Origin: a virus
Virus record (IMG/VR): IMGVR_UViG_3300023179_000105
Location: 1-64,000 of that record
DNA: 64,000 nucleotides
Reading direction: 5' to 3' (one strand)
Part shown: positions 41,352 through 47,823 of the stretch, in pieces
Position numbering within the stretch: the stretch's first letter is position 1
How the letters are laid out: each line of letters starts with the position of its first letter
Program-made: the position numbers and the translations under genes
Notes under the pieces: model-generated
The model's input: only the letters and a program-made list of their open reading frames with translations
What the model was told of the DNA's origin: nothing
Database searches by the model: none

Positions 41352-41894
41352 TTATAACTCCTTTATCCAGTCCGGTGGTTGGCGGTTTTTCCACTTATGT
41401 AGGTGTACCTTACCGACCTTATAATAGTTGCGATAGTTTTTTATCGCATCTTCTGATATGATGTATTTAGGATCCATGGCACTTGGCGGTTGGGTTAAAC
41501 CAGCATTTTTAATTTTATGTGGAGGATATCTAAGAGCATGTAGCAAACCATCGGCCTGTACCTTATGTGTTTTGCCATAGCGATATGTATATTCTTTACA
41601 ATATTCGTTTAATAAAGACCACAACCAAAGATAGTTGGTATCGGTTTCACGGCACCAGACGGCCGACGGATGGTTCACATGAGTTGCGGAGTATAATGTT
41701 ATATTACGGTCATCATCAAGACGCCACCTCTTTACCTTGCGTTTTCCACCATCATCAATATATTCACTACCGTCTATCACTCTATGCGCGGTTGAGAGCA
41801 ATTGGGCACTCTCAAGGATCATCTTTACACAGTGAGAGTCAACAGACCACTCGGCACATAGTTTAGGATCTTCATGTAGATAAAATATGTTCAT
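41352..41894 (-). CDS. Conserved T4-like hypothetical protein
   Basis: 180 residues from the ATG at 41894; a longer start in the same frame is unsupported by a ribosome-binding site. MNIFYLHEDPKLCAEWSVDS with HCVKMILESAQLLSTAHRVI, YSATHVNHPSAVWCRETDTN, YLWLWSLLNEYCKEYTYRYG and YRNYYKVGKVHLHKWKNRQP is a strongly conserved pattern in T4-like cyanophages and relatives. It has many His, Cys and Trp residues at conserved places, so an enzymatic or nucleic-acid role is possible. No function is known to me. It overlaps the oxygenase upstream by 23 bases. Confidence 0.8.
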   Translation of the reverse strand: MNIFYLHEDPKLCAEWSVDSHCVKMILESAQLLSTAHRVIDGSEYIDDGGKRKVKRWRLDDDRNITLYSATHVNHPSAVWCRETDTNYLWLWSLLNEYCKEYTYRYGKTHKVQADGLLHALRYPPHKIKNAGLTQPPSAMDPKYIISEDAIKNYRNYYKVGKVHLHKWKNRQPPDWIKEL

Positions 41895-42468
41895 ATTTTT
41901 CTTCCATTTTTTTAAATATTGTGACAAATGTAAATCTATAAGGATTGGATAAATTTGAACTTAAATGTTGTAAAGGTTTATGTGGTATTTCACTATCGAA
42001 AAGTAAAACTCTATTGGGTTTATACTCTATAATTATTTCAGGTTCTAAAATATTGTTATAGAGTAATGTTTCACCGCCTTGTCCTTTTTTCCATTCCGTA
42101 TTAGCGTAATATAAAAAACTTTTTGATGTATTTTTTTGAGTAGAGTCACAGTGATATGAGGTATAAGATGAAGGTGTAAAACAATTTACCCACGATTTTG
42201 ATATTTTTTTATCTCCAATTATACATTCAATTGGTTTAAAATTAATGCTATCAAAAATACCTAAAAATTTTATGTCTTTATCATTATAAGCACTTTGCCA
42301 ATTATGAGGATCAGATTGTTGATCGAATATAGATGTTGCTCTTCCTGTTAAAGTATAATGAGATTTCTCAAAAATACGTGCAAATTTAACCATTTCGGAA
42401 TAAGAAAATACATCATCAAAAATATCAACAGTTCCGCCTGAGGATAAATGTTTTGTTTCTCTTTTCAT
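41872..42468 (-). CDS. 2OG-Fe(II) oxygenase
   Basis: 198 residues. The iron-binding set is H106-C-D108 (SYHCDS), H163 (DSEIPHKP) and the 2-oxoglutarate-binding R178 (PYRFTFVTIF), with the conserved strand SFLYYANTEWKKGQGGETLL. This is the double-stranded beta-helix of prolyl-4-hydroxylase-like oxygenases common in T4-like phages. The substrate (a protein or modified base) is unknown. One of four oxygenase-type genes in the window. Confidence 0.8.
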   Translation of the reverse strand: MKRETKHLSSGGTVDIFDDVFSYSEMVKFARIFEKSHYTLTGRATSIFDQQSDPHNWQSAYNDKDIKFLGIFDSINFKPIECIIGDKKISKSWVNCFTPSSYTSYHCDSTQKNTSKSFLYYANTEWKKGQGGETLLYNNILEPEIIIEYKPNRVLLFDSEIPHKPLQHLSSNLSNPYRFTFVTIFKKMEEKYEHILST

Positions 42469-42471
42469 TTA

Positions 42472-42642
42472 TTATCCCTCAATTAAATCCAGTATATCAT
42501 TTAAAAATGTGACTTCATTATGGAAATGCGTTTCAAGACGGTCAATAGGACCGTCTTCACCAATACGTTCGCTTAGTTTATTGAGACGTTCATACAACTT
42601 TTCTTTAATCTCAAGCAATACATTTGATGGATCGTTTTGCAT
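42472..42642 (-). CDS. Small acidic helical protein
   Basis: 56 residues (MQNDPSNVLLEIKEKLYERL, NKLSERIGEDGPIDRLETHF...). Mostly predicted helix with heptad-like leucines, probably a coiled coil. It overlaps the SWIM-finger gene by 32 bases. Unknown function. Confidence 0.62.
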   Translation of the reverse strand: MQNDPSNVLLEIKEKLYERLNKLSERIGEDGPIDRLETHFHNEVTFLNDILDLIEG

Positions 42643-42997
42643 TTTTCTTCACCTCATTAATGTGGTTACACCATTTGCGAAACTTAAAGGCAGTGCAATC
42701 GCAAGTATAACGGTTGAAATTGCCTCGGGTGACAATGTAGGAACGCTTATCACCAGGAACGAGAGAAACGCCATCATTATAGTTTTCATTACCAGTCCAT
42801 GCCTCTACTATATCACGTTTATCTAAGATACGAGCCGGCGCATCAGCATCACCAGTCGTCAACATAAACTCATATTCTTTTAACCATTTAGGTCTAGGGA
42901 GAACCACACGACCTTCATAATAATTATATTCAGGTTGGAAAACATAATTAGAACCCGGCCGATAGGCCGAGTTCTTATATTTCACTTTAAGACGCAT
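42611..42997 (-). CDS. SWIM zinc-finger protein
   Basis: 128 residues. The C-terminal third contains C99-D-C101-x8-C110-N-H112 (TCDCTAFKFRKWCNHI), the C-x-C-x(n)-C-x-H signature of SWIM fingers, which bind DNA or proteins. The N-terminal part (GSNYVFQPEYNYYEGRVVLP) has no recognised domain. The stop of the upstream gene and this start overlap by one base. A DNA-binding role is likely but unproven. Confidence 0.8.
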   Translation of the reverse strand: MRLKVKYKNSAYRPGSNYVFQPEYNYYEGRVVLPRPKWLKEYEFMLTTGDADAPARILDKRDIVEAWTGNENYNDGVSLVPGDKRSYIVTRGNFNRYTCDCTAFKFRKWCNHINEVKKNAKRSIKCIA

Positions 42998-43257
42998 TAG
43001 AGAACCTTCATGTCTATAGTATTCTCGAAAAACTTTTTCAAGTCATTTTCGAATGTGGAGTCCTTCATCGAGAAATCTTTCCAACAAAGAAACGCCTGAT
43101 ATAGATTATGGATTTCATCTACCGTTCGTTCAAGCGCCTCTACGTTTTCATCAACTTGACCCGGCATTTGAACCGTATAACCACGATGTTCGATTATATC
43201 AATCAAATCATCCGTATCGAGATAATTTGTATTGAGTTGATAGTTAATATAAGTCAA
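42997..43257 (-). CDS. Small protein, unknown; TTG start
   Basis: 86 residues if started at the TTG at 43257, which lies eight bases after AAAGGAG; an earlier GTG at 43266 is too close to that site. The sequence TYINYQLNTNYLDTDDLIDI, IEHRGYTVQMPGQVDENVEA is acidic and helical. No family recognised. Confidence 0.6.
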   Translation of the reverse strand: MTYINYQLNTNYLDTDDLIDIIEHRGYTVQMPGQVDENVEALERTVDEIHNLYQAFLCWKDFSMKDSTFENDLKKFFENTIDMKVL

Positions 43258-43275
43258 TAGAAGCACTCCTTTATA

Positions 43276-43866
43276 TTAGATACCAAGAGCCTTGAGGTCA
43301 ACGTTGTTGAGGTCAATTGAGTCCCAGTCTTTATCGACCGAGTATGAAGTAGCAACCTCACCATTTGAACCGAATTGCTCCGTTACATCATCAAACTCAC
43401 GGGTCTTTTTATTGGACTTTGCCTTCTTAGCGGCAACCTTCTTCATACCTTCGGCAACCTTCTTGATTGTTTCAAGGTTCTTTGCCTTAACATAAGCATT
43501 TTCGGCATTTTTTTCAATTGCGGCCTCAGCCCGCAACACGGCAGCATTTTCCTTGGCGACTACCGATTTGGAAACTTTAGGCGCCTTAGCAACCTTGGCC
43601 TTAGGTGCCTTAGGAGTAGCACTACGCAACTCGGCAGCATTAGCAGGCTCGGCAATCATAGTATAAGAGACGACCTTGCGGCCATCTTTATTGGCAGTAA
43701 TAGTAAAACCATACCGAGTATTAAGGAACGATACATACTTGGCAGCATAGTCGCCAGTACCAACGTGGGCATTAATCTCGGCAGGCGTAACAGTCTTGCC
43801 CATTTGAAGAACCGCAAGGGCGCGGATCTCAGGGCGGATACCATTGGAAGCGGACACTTTAGGCAT
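43276..43866 (-). CDS. Ala/Lys-rich protein with possible winged-helix N-terminus
   Basis: 196 residues from the ATG at 43866, with AAGGAG six bases upstream. The N-terminal ~75 residues (IRPEIRALAVLQMGKTVTPA, EINAHVGTGDYAAKYVSFLN, TRYGFTITANKDGRKVVSYT) could be a winged helix. Residues 85-165 are Ala/Lys-rich, histone-like (PKAPKAKVAKAPKVSKSVVA, KKVAAKKAKSNKK), and the end is acidic. It may be a DNA-binding or transcription-related protein. It is the first gene after early promoter module 1, so it should be made early. Function unknown. Confidence 0.65.
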   Translation of the reverse strand: MPKVSASNGIRPEIRALAVLQMGKTVTPAEINAHVGTGDYAAKYVSFLNTRYGFTITANKDGRKVVSYTMIAEPANAAELRSATPKAPKAKVAKAPKVSKSVVAKENAAVLRAEAAIEKNAENAYVKAKNLETIKKVAEGMKKVAAKKAKSNKKTREFDDVTEQFGSNGEVATSYSVDKDWDSIDLNNVDLKALGI

Positions 43867-43898
43867 ATTTAACTCCTTTTTCATCATTTAATACGGAT

Positions 43899-43987
43899 AT
43901 TATAACACAAAGGACGGATAAGGCAAGCAAAATCGTTTGTAAACAGGTGCGACATGATGTCACACCCTTGAATGTAAACGGTTTACA
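43899..43987 (-). promoter_or_regulatory. Early promoter module 1
   Basis: Minus strand: -10 TATAAT (43904-43899), 16-base spacer, -35 TTGCCT (43926-43921). Eleven bases above the -35 on the plus strand is TGTAAAC (43938-43944), three bases on is the dyad TGCGACA-N3-TGTCACA (43948-43964), and further up is TGTAAACGGTTTACA (43973-43987). It drives 43276-43866. Confidence 0.82.
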
Positions 43988-44001
43988 ATCAGCACTCGGG
44001 A

Positions 44002-44223
44002 TCAAAATCGTGCCACTCCTGGGACTAGTTTGGTTGCCCAACTTGGTTGGTCATCATCCTCATCCTCAGCAAGATCACCATAAAATTCAGGATAGTAGGC
44101 ACTCAGGAAATTCGAGACCTCGGACTCCGAAAGATAGTTGAGAAGGTCACGGATCAATTCATCACGATCCAAGATACCCTCATCTTTAGCTTCAATAACG
44201 GCATTAGTAAATTGACGGATCAT
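44002..44223 (-). CDS. Small acidic protein
   Basis: 73 residues. MIRQFTNAVIEAKDEGILDR and DELIRDLLNYLSESEVSNFL, then an acidic stretch (GDLAEDEDDDQPSW). Helical, probably small and soluble. Unknown family, within the early cluster. Confidence 0.6.
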   Translation of the reverse strand: MIRQFTNAVIEAKDEGILDRDELIRDLLNYLSESEVSNFLSAYYPEFYGDLAEDEDDDQPSWATKLVPGVARF

Positions 44224-44232
44224 TTTATTACC

Positions 44233-44409
44233 TCAGTTATGATTGCCAAGAGAAAACCATTTTTCAACGATAAAGTCAATTGTCTCCTTATTAACTGGAA
44301 CAGAAGAACGCTTATTGACATATTCATGGACCTGTTTATCAAAATGGATGCCTGGCGAGGACACAATCTCAATAACCAGTTTCTCGATTTCTTTATATAC
44401 AAAAGACAT
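44233..44409 (-). CDS. Small helical protein, paralogue A
   Basis: 58 residues from the ATG at 44409. VYKEIEKLVIEIVSSPGIHF with VHEYVNKRSSVPVNKETIDF resembles its upstream neighbour (LALQVDELVVQAIEY, VQTYVNDRLCIHIPIEQIN): two helices joined by 'V-x-x-YV-N-x-R'. Evidently an ancient tandem duplication. Confidence 0.62.
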   Translation of the reverse strand: MSFVYKEIEKLVIEIVSSPGIHFDKQVHEYVNKRSSVPVNKETIDFIVEKWFSLGNHN

Positions 44410-44416
44410 TATTACC

Positions 44417-44617
44417 TCAGTCAATTGTTTGTAGTTGGCTATAATAATCGTCTCTATAAAAATCACCGATAATACGGTTGATTTGTTCAATAGGAATATG
44501 GATACAAAGACGGTCATTTACATAGGTTTGAACCTGTTGTTCGGTTTGAGCACCATACTCAATTGCTTGAACAACCAATTCATCTACTTGTAAAGCAAGA
44601 TCGGACATTTTAGACAT
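44417..44617 (-). CDS. Small helical protein, paralogue B
   Basis: 66 residues (MSKMSDLALQVDELVVQAIE..., VNDRLCIHIPIEQINRIIGD). It shares the pattern of the next gene. Function unknown. Confidence 0.62.
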   Translation of the reverse strand: MSKMSDLALQVDELVVQAIEYGAQTEQQVQTYVNDRLCIHIPIEQINRIIGDFYRDDYYSQLQTID

Positions 44618-44619
44618 TA

Positions 44620-44850
44620 TTAACCCTCCACAAGATTGTCAATTTCGGATTGCGGTACAATAGTAGCATTTAAACCACTAAGCCATTTATTAATATGCTT
44701 TGAGGTTGTTACTGAATACTTTTGCTCGGTACGGATCCATCCTTTAACAGGATGAAAAGCAGCTACTGGTGTTCTATAAGAAAAGAACACTTTAATTCCA
44801 TTATCAAAAGAGAGGACGTTTTGATTTGAACCTTTAGGAATAAGTTTCAT
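44620..44850 (-). CDS. Small phage protein (DUF8033-like)
   Basis: 76 residues from the ATG at 44850, eight bases after AAAGGA. LIPKGSNQNVLSFDNGIKVF, FSYRTPVAAFHPVKGWIRTE and YSVTTSKHINKWL are typical of a small phage protein family with a beta fold and a C-terminal helix. Function unknown. Confidence 0.62.
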   Translation of the reverse strand: MKLIPKGSNQNVLSFDNGIKVFFSYRTPVAAFHPVKGWIRTEQKYSVTTSKHINKWLSGLNATIVPQSEIDNLVEG

Positions 44851-44863
44851 TTGATTTCCTTTC

Positions 44864-45076
44864 TTAGATTTCATTAAGAGATACTAGTTTAGACATATAA
44901 AAATGATTAGCATATTCTTTATCATTTTTATATTTTTCATTTAATTCATCAAGATATGATTTAGCATCTTTTTCATGTTCAAAGAATTTATATACTCTAC
45001 TTTCATCTGATTTAGCATAATGGATATCGGTATTATGACGCTCATTATAGGATTTTAAAGCAACAATATAAGTCAT
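44864..45076 (-). CDS. Small protein, first gene of early module 2
   Basis: 70 residues (MTYIVALKSYNERHNTDIHY, FFEHEKDAKSYLDELNEKYK). Charged and helical. It is the first gene after promoter module 2; the leader (AGAAAGGATAGTAAAC before ATG) is nearly identical to that of the 44-residue gene at 46961-47095. Confidence 0.65.
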   Translation of the reverse strand: MTYIVALKSYNERHNTDIHYAKSDESRVYKFFEHEKDAKSYLDELNEKYKNDKEYANHFYMSKLVSLNEI

Positions 45077-45103
45077 GTTTACTATCCTTTCTAATTATGT
45101 CTA

Positions 45104-45186
45104 AGGATAGCATAACACAACGGTAAAGGCAATCATAATCGTATGTCAACAAGTGCGACAGGATGTCGCAGTTTCCGTTTGTAAAC
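45104..45186 (-). promoter_or_regulatory. Early promoter module 2
   Basis: Minus strand: -10 TATCCT (45109-45104), 17-base spacer, -35 TTGCCT (45132-45127). On the plus strand: TGTCAAC (45144-45150) eleven bases above the -35, then three bases, then the perfect dyad TGCGACA-N3-TGTCGCA (45154-45170), with TGTAAAC at 45180-45186. The dyad is inside the end of the 43-residue gene. Confidence 0.82.
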
Positions 45187-45264
45187 TTTCTTGCTGTTGA
45201 CAATCTGCTGTTTACAGACAGGATTGCGGAGTGCCTTAGCAATAGGATTAGGTTTCTTTTTCAT
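45133..45264 (-). CDS. Small basic phage protein, DUF7230-like
   Basis: 43 residues. MKKKPNPIAKALRNPVCKQQ with IVNSKKVYKRK matches a widespread tiny phage protein ('K-x-NP-(V/I)-AK-x-LR...V-x-x-SKKVY-x-RK'). The final KLRHPVALVDIRL is encoded by the operator dyad and promoter region of module 2, so the C-terminus is shaped by regulatory DNA. Its start overlaps the upstream stop as ATGA. Confidence 0.75.
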   Translation of the reverse strand: MKKKPNPIAKALRNPVCKQQIVNSKKVYKRKLRHPVALVDIRL

Positions 45265-45410
45265 CGTTCCTCCAAACTCCAGGAGAGATAGTTTTCTTTC
45301 TTAGAATAAAGGTCAATATACCTATAGGCCGCAGTTCTTGAGATACCACGGAATGTAAGATCATAACCTTTGAACCAGATTGAGAGATTAAAAGTTTTCA
45401 CATTAGCCAT
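45261..45410 (-). CDS. Small beta-type protein, paralogue of next gene
   Basis: 49 residues (MANVKTFNLSIWFKGYDLTF, RGISRTAAYRYIDLYSK...). It shares the layout 'T-x-(N/D)L(S/T)-I-(W/F)FK...F-x-(G/D)I(S/T)R-(T/S)' with the gene at 45413-45571, so the two arose by duplication. Function unknown. Confidence 0.65.
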   Translation of the reverse strand: MANVKTFNLSIWFKGYDLTFRGISRTAAYRYIDLYSKKENYLSWSLEER

Positions 45411-45412
45411 TT

Positions 45413-45571
45413 TTATTTCCATTCGGTTTGAAAGTAAGCGTAGTCTTTTAGTTTTTGATACTTCTTTACATACTTCATCATCATGCTACGAGTAATATCA
45501 TGGAATACAACCTTAGTATTATCTTTGAAGAAAATAGTAAGGTCATATGTTTTGATTATATGAACACGCAT
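45413..45571 (-). CDS. Small beta-type protein, paralogue of preceding gene
   Basis: 52 residues from the ATG at 45571 (MRVHIIKTYDLTIFFKDNTK, VVFHDITRSMMMKYVKKY). A GAGG site precedes this ATG. Same fold pattern as the 49-residue neighbour. Confidence 0.65.
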   Translation of the reverse strand: MRVHIIKTYDLTIFFKDNTKVVFHDITRSMMMKYVKKYQKLKDYAYFQTEWK

Positions 45572-45578
45572 ATTAACC

Positions 45579-45779
45579 TCAAAAGTTGGCCGAGTCATCA
45601 TACGCAAATGGTTTTACGTCTTGTGGATCATCAGCAAATACTACGACATCATTCTCCATAACCTCATCGACCGCACGTTTATCCCATACTCTATGAATAA
45701 AGTCAGGAGTGCCGAACACCTTGACGGCCGTATGATAACGGTTATCTTTGAAACCTACAAAGTGTAAGGCATTATTCAT
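45579..45779 (-). CDS. Small acidic protein
   Basis: 66 residues from the ATG at 45779 (MNNALHFVGFKDNRYHTAVK, VFGTPDFIHRVWDKRAVDEV, then an acidic end). A GAGGATTAAT leader like those of its neighbours supports this start. The pattern FVGF-x-x-x-(R/K)Y-x-x-A-x-(K/R)-VFG-x-P-D-F-x-H suits a small host-takeover protein but no function is known. Confidence 0.62.
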   Translation of the reverse strand: MNNALHFVGFKDNRYHTAVKVFGTPDFIHRVWDKRAVDEVMENDVVVFADDPQDVKPFAYDDSANF

Positions 45780-45780
45780 A

Positions 45781-45909
45781 TTAATCCTCCAGAGTTCCAG
45801 GAACTGCCCAATATGAGATATCAACTGGTAGAATAGTATTGTATAACCAGGTGATAGCATCAATTCGACGTTCACCATAAATTGACGTTTCTGAATAAAA
45901 AACAACCAT
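45781..45909 (-). CDS. Small protein, unknown
   Basis: 42 residues (MVVFYSETSIYGERRIDAIT, WLYNTILPVDISYWAVPGTL...). GAGGTTAAT leader before the ATG; the stop is one base from the next ATG. Compact and aromatic. Confidence 0.58.
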   Translation of the reverse strand: MVVFYSETSIYGERRIDAITWLYNTILPVDISYWAVPGTLED

Positions 45910-45910
45910 A

Positions 45911-46012
45911 TTAACCTCCAAAGTATGCGATTAGACAAACGCCAAACATAAGACTAACAAGGGTTGCGAATAGTGCGAAACACTGGACCATTTGTTCATC
46001 ATCTTTAAACAT
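45911..46012 (-). CDS. Single-pass membrane peptide
   Basis: 33 residues (MFKDDEQMVQCFALFATLVS, LMFGVCLIAYFGG). One hydrophobic segment of ~22 residues after an acidic N-terminus. One of several tiny membrane proteins in this genome; possibly alters the host membrane early in infection. Confidence 0.52.
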   Translation of the reverse strand: MFKDDEQMVQCFALFATLVSLMFGVCLIAYFGG

Positions 46013-46016
46013 TTCA

Positions 46017-46238
46017 TTACCACCCGAATTTAGCATCTTTGAGATAGCAGTTTGTATGGCGAGTTTTGTCCGCATTTTCCAGATGTAGTAAAGTCCAACC
46101 TTTATGACCTAACCGTGGATTATCACGAATACCAATAATGGTCCAGATTGCTCGGCCAGTACCAAACTTAATCGTATCACCAATTTCAGGATCAGGATAA
46201 TGTTTAAGATTTGCTTTGAATTTAGAAAGACTTGACAT
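46017..46238 (-). CDS. Small beta-barrel-like protein
   Basis: 73 residues from the ATG at 46238 (SKFKANLKHYPDPEIGDTIK, FGTGRAIWTIIGIRDN, GWTLLHLENADKTRHTNCYL). It resembles small SH3-like phage proteins ('GD-x-(I/V)...G-x-W-x-(I/V)-x-GI'). The ribosome-binding site lies in the preceding tiny gene. Unknown function. Confidence 0.62.
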   Translation of the reverse strand: MSSLSKFKANLKHYPDPEIGDTIKFGTGRAIWTIIGIRDNPRLGHKGWTLLHLENADKTRHTNCYLKDAKFGW

Positions 46239-46239
46239 A

Positions 46240-46323
46240 TTAATCCTCATTTGAATTGATTGCGATAAGAGCCAAAGAGATAGGAACAGCGAGTGATACA
46301 ATAAAAACGATTAGTTCGGTCAT
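46240..46323 (-). CDS. Tiny membrane peptide
   Basis: 27 residues (MTELIVFIVSLAVPISLALI, AINSNED). Almost wholly hydrophobic. The start overlaps the upstream stop as ATGA and the stop supplies the ribosome-binding site of the next gene, so it is positioned as a real coupled gene. Confidence 0.5.
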   Translation of the reverse strand: MTELIVFIVSLAVPISLALIAINSNED

Positions 46324-46544
46324 GCGCTATTTTTTCCTTTTGCTTTACCAGAGGTTTTAAGGTTATTAGATTTTGCACCCATATGAGACACACTACCACG
46401 TACCATAGGGAACGAGGTATTAGCCCGACTACGACGACCTGGTTTACATACAGTAATGGCGCCGCCATTTTCAAAGTATGACAGCAAGGCATCAACCGTG
46501 TCAATACGGAGTTCAAGGTTCTTTTTAGCGAAACGATGGTTCAT
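46320..46544 (-). CDS. Small basic protein
   Basis: 74 residues. KNLELRIDTVDALLSYFENG then a basic, Gly/Ser-rich C-terminus (KPGRRSRANTSF, KTSGKAKGKNSA). Could bind nucleic acid. It overlaps the GIY-YIG gene by one base. Confidence 0.6.
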   Translation of the reverse strand: MNHRFAKKNLELRIDTVDALLSYFENGGAITVCKPGRRSRANTSFPMVRGSVSHMGAKSNNLKTSGKAKGKNSA

Positions 46545-46870
46545 TATCTTATATCCGTGTTAAGTTTAGGTTTACGATTACGAATTAATTCCCGTTCAAT
46601 AATGTGGGCAGCGGACTTTCCGCGAACCACATCCAATACACTAACGTCAAAGGCATCAGCGCCAAATTTGCGTATAGCAACACAGAGCTTCCACTTTTTA
46701 TTTTCCGTGAGGGCTCGTCGGACATGTTTTTGCCACCTTCTTGTTAAGGATTTCTTTACAGCCGACCGCTCAACATATGTGACGCCGATATATTCCTGTC
46801 CGTTTACAGACAAAGAATAAATCAGGTGTTTACGATCAGACCGAGATTTCCGTTTTTGAGTTTTCATCAT
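46544..46870 (-). CDS. GIY-YIG family nuclease
   Basis: 108 residues. KHLIYSLSVNGQEYIGVTYV is the GIY-YIG strand pair; LTRRWQKHVRRAL supplies the conserved Arg/His and HIIERELIRNRKPKLN the catalytic Glu helix. Such small single-domain forms are found as homing or host-DNA-degrading endonucleases in T4-like phages. It is the first gene after promoter module 3, so it is expressed early. Confidence 0.78.
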   Translation of the reverse strand: MMKTQKRKSRSDRKHLIYSLSVNGQEYIGVTYVERSAVKKSLTRRWQKHVRRALTENKKWKLCVAIRKFGADAFDVSVLDVVRGKSAAHIIERELIRNRKPKLNTDIR

Positions 46871-46876
46871 GATCGT

Positions 46877-46943
46877 ATCCTAACACAAGGAAAAGGAAGA
46901 GGCAAGAGAAATCGTATGTAAACGGATGCGACACGATGTCGCA
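46877..46943 (-). promoter_or_regulatory. Early promoter module 3
   Basis: Minus strand: -10 TAGGAT (46882-46877), 17-base spacer, -35 TTGCCT (46905-46900). On the plus strand: TGTAAAC (46917-46923) eleven bases above the -35, then three bases, then the perfect dyad TGCGACA-N3-TGTCGCA (46927-46943). It drives the GIY-YIG gene. Confidence 0.82.
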
Positions 46944-46960
46944 CCCTAAGTTATTGATTT

Positions 46961-47095
46961 TTATTCGGGGAGATTGTCGAATGTAAACCCAAGTTTTCCT
47001 TGTAATGTCAACGCATGTTTACAAATAGGGTAGGGCAATTCACAGGTGGCCCAGGCGAAGGCATAAGTGATTTTGCGTCGAATATAGAGAAGCAT
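46961..47095 (-). CDS. Small protein behind early module 4
   Basis: 44 residues (MLLYIRRKITYAFAWATCEL, PYPICKHALTLQGKLGFTFD...). The ATG follows AGAAAGGACTGTAAAC, a leader almost identical to that after module 2. Two Cys and several aromatic residues. TGTAAAC-type heptamers lie inside the gene. Unknown. Confidence 0.58.
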   Translation of the reverse strand: MLLYIRRKITYAFAWATCELPYPICKHALTLQGKLGFTFDNLPE

Positions 47096-47122
47096 GTTTA
47101 CAGTCCTTTCTAATTATGCCTA

Positions 47123-47210
47123 AGGATAGCATAGTTGAAAGGAACAGGCAACAAAAAAGGTATGTAAACGCCTGCGTCAGGATGTCACACCCTGAATGTA
47201 AACGTTTACA
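47123..47210 (-). promoter_or_regulatory. Early promoter module 4
   Basis: Minus strand: -10 TATCCT (47128-47123), 17-base spacer, -35 TTGCCT (47151-47146). On the plus strand: TGTAAAC (47163-47169) eleven bases above the -35, then three bases, then the dyad TGCGTCA-N3-TGTCACA (47173-47189) and the perfect palindrome TGTAAACGTTTACA (47197-47210). Confidence 0.82.
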
Positions 47211-47234
47211 TACCCTGTTGTCAATTAATTTTGT

Positions 47235-47765
47235 TTACAATTGTTGTTTCCGTTTTTCAACAGATTTTAAGTAGGATTCTATCTTTTTTCTTTTATGTTC
47301 TTCGGATTGTGGCCCATAAGGTTTTCTTTTACCACGCATTTTTTGTTTAGTTGTTTCTGTATGATTTTTACCATACATAGGATTACCTTCACCACTAATA
47401 TTATTTTTATGTCGCTCGGTATGAGAATGTCCAGGTTTACCAGTTTTTATTTTACTTATAAGTTTTTTAGTTTCTTCTGTATGGACTCTTCCTTCGGCAC
47501 CTTCACCACCATCAGTCATATTACGGAGAATACCTGTACCAAGGTCTTTACGGCCATACCAACGAATATAGAACCTCTCTAACGCAAAAGCACCGAGTTC
47601 CGTAAGATTAGATTCCATGATAACAATACGATCATCGGATGGTTTGGAGATAATATCTTTATATTTTTGCCATGCTCTTTTATTCTTACCCTTACCAATA
47701 TAGTAAGGTGAACCATCTGGTCTTAAATAGGCATAGATATAGAAATTGGTAGTATAAATAGACAT
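47235..47765 (-). CDS. GIY-YIG homing endonuclease with NUMOD3 motifs
   Basis: 176 residues from the ATG at 47765 (AGGGAG eight bases upstream); a longer frame runs into the leader hairpin and is rejected. Residues ~6-30 (FYIYAYLRPDGSPYYIGKGK) are the GIY-YIG core; LGAFALERFYIRWYGRKD carries the catalytic Glu region. NMTDGGEGAEGRVHTEETKK and GEGNPMYGKNHTETTKQKMR are NUMOD3 DNA-binding repeats typical of mobile homing endonucleases. A late promoter and stable leader hairpin, as known for T4 homing nucleases, lie upstream. Confidence 0.85.
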   Translation of the reverse strand: MSIYTTNFYIYAYLRPDGSPYYIGKGKNKRAWQKYKDIISKPSDDRIVIMESNLTELGAFALERFYIRWYGRKDLGTGILRNMTDGGEGAEGRVHTEETKKLISKIKTGKPGHSHTERHKNNISGEGNPMYGKNHTETTKQKMRGKRKPYGPQSEEHKRKKIESYLKSVEKRKQQL

Positions 47766-47790
47766 GCTGGCACTCCCTAAAAGTGTTAGA

Positions 47791-47818
47791 GTAGGCGGGT
47801 TCCCCAACCGCGGCCTAC
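47791..47818 (-). promoter_or_regulatory. Leader hairpin of the homing endonuclease
   Basis: Imperfect stem of about ten pairs (GTAGGC...GCCTAC outer, GGTT/AACC inner, GGGG loop on the minus strand) between the CTAAATA promoter and the ATG. A hairpin here could delay translation. Confidence 0.55.
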
Positions 47819-47823
47819 ATGTC

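Noticed and set aside
45579-45938. 119-codon frame starting at 45938
   Set aside because: Its first half reads against the 42-residue gene at 45781-45909 with no ribosome-binding site; the ATG at 45779 with GAGG upstream fits better.
43899-47210. CRISPR array in the 43.9-47.2 kb repeats
   Set aside because: The repeats are parts of promoters 0.3-1.7 kb apart and separated by genes, not regularly spaced repeats with spacers.
47761-47820. Possible tRNA before the homing endonuclease
   Set aside because: The bases form one hairpin but no D-arm, anticodon arm or acceptor stem can be folded, and no CCA is present.
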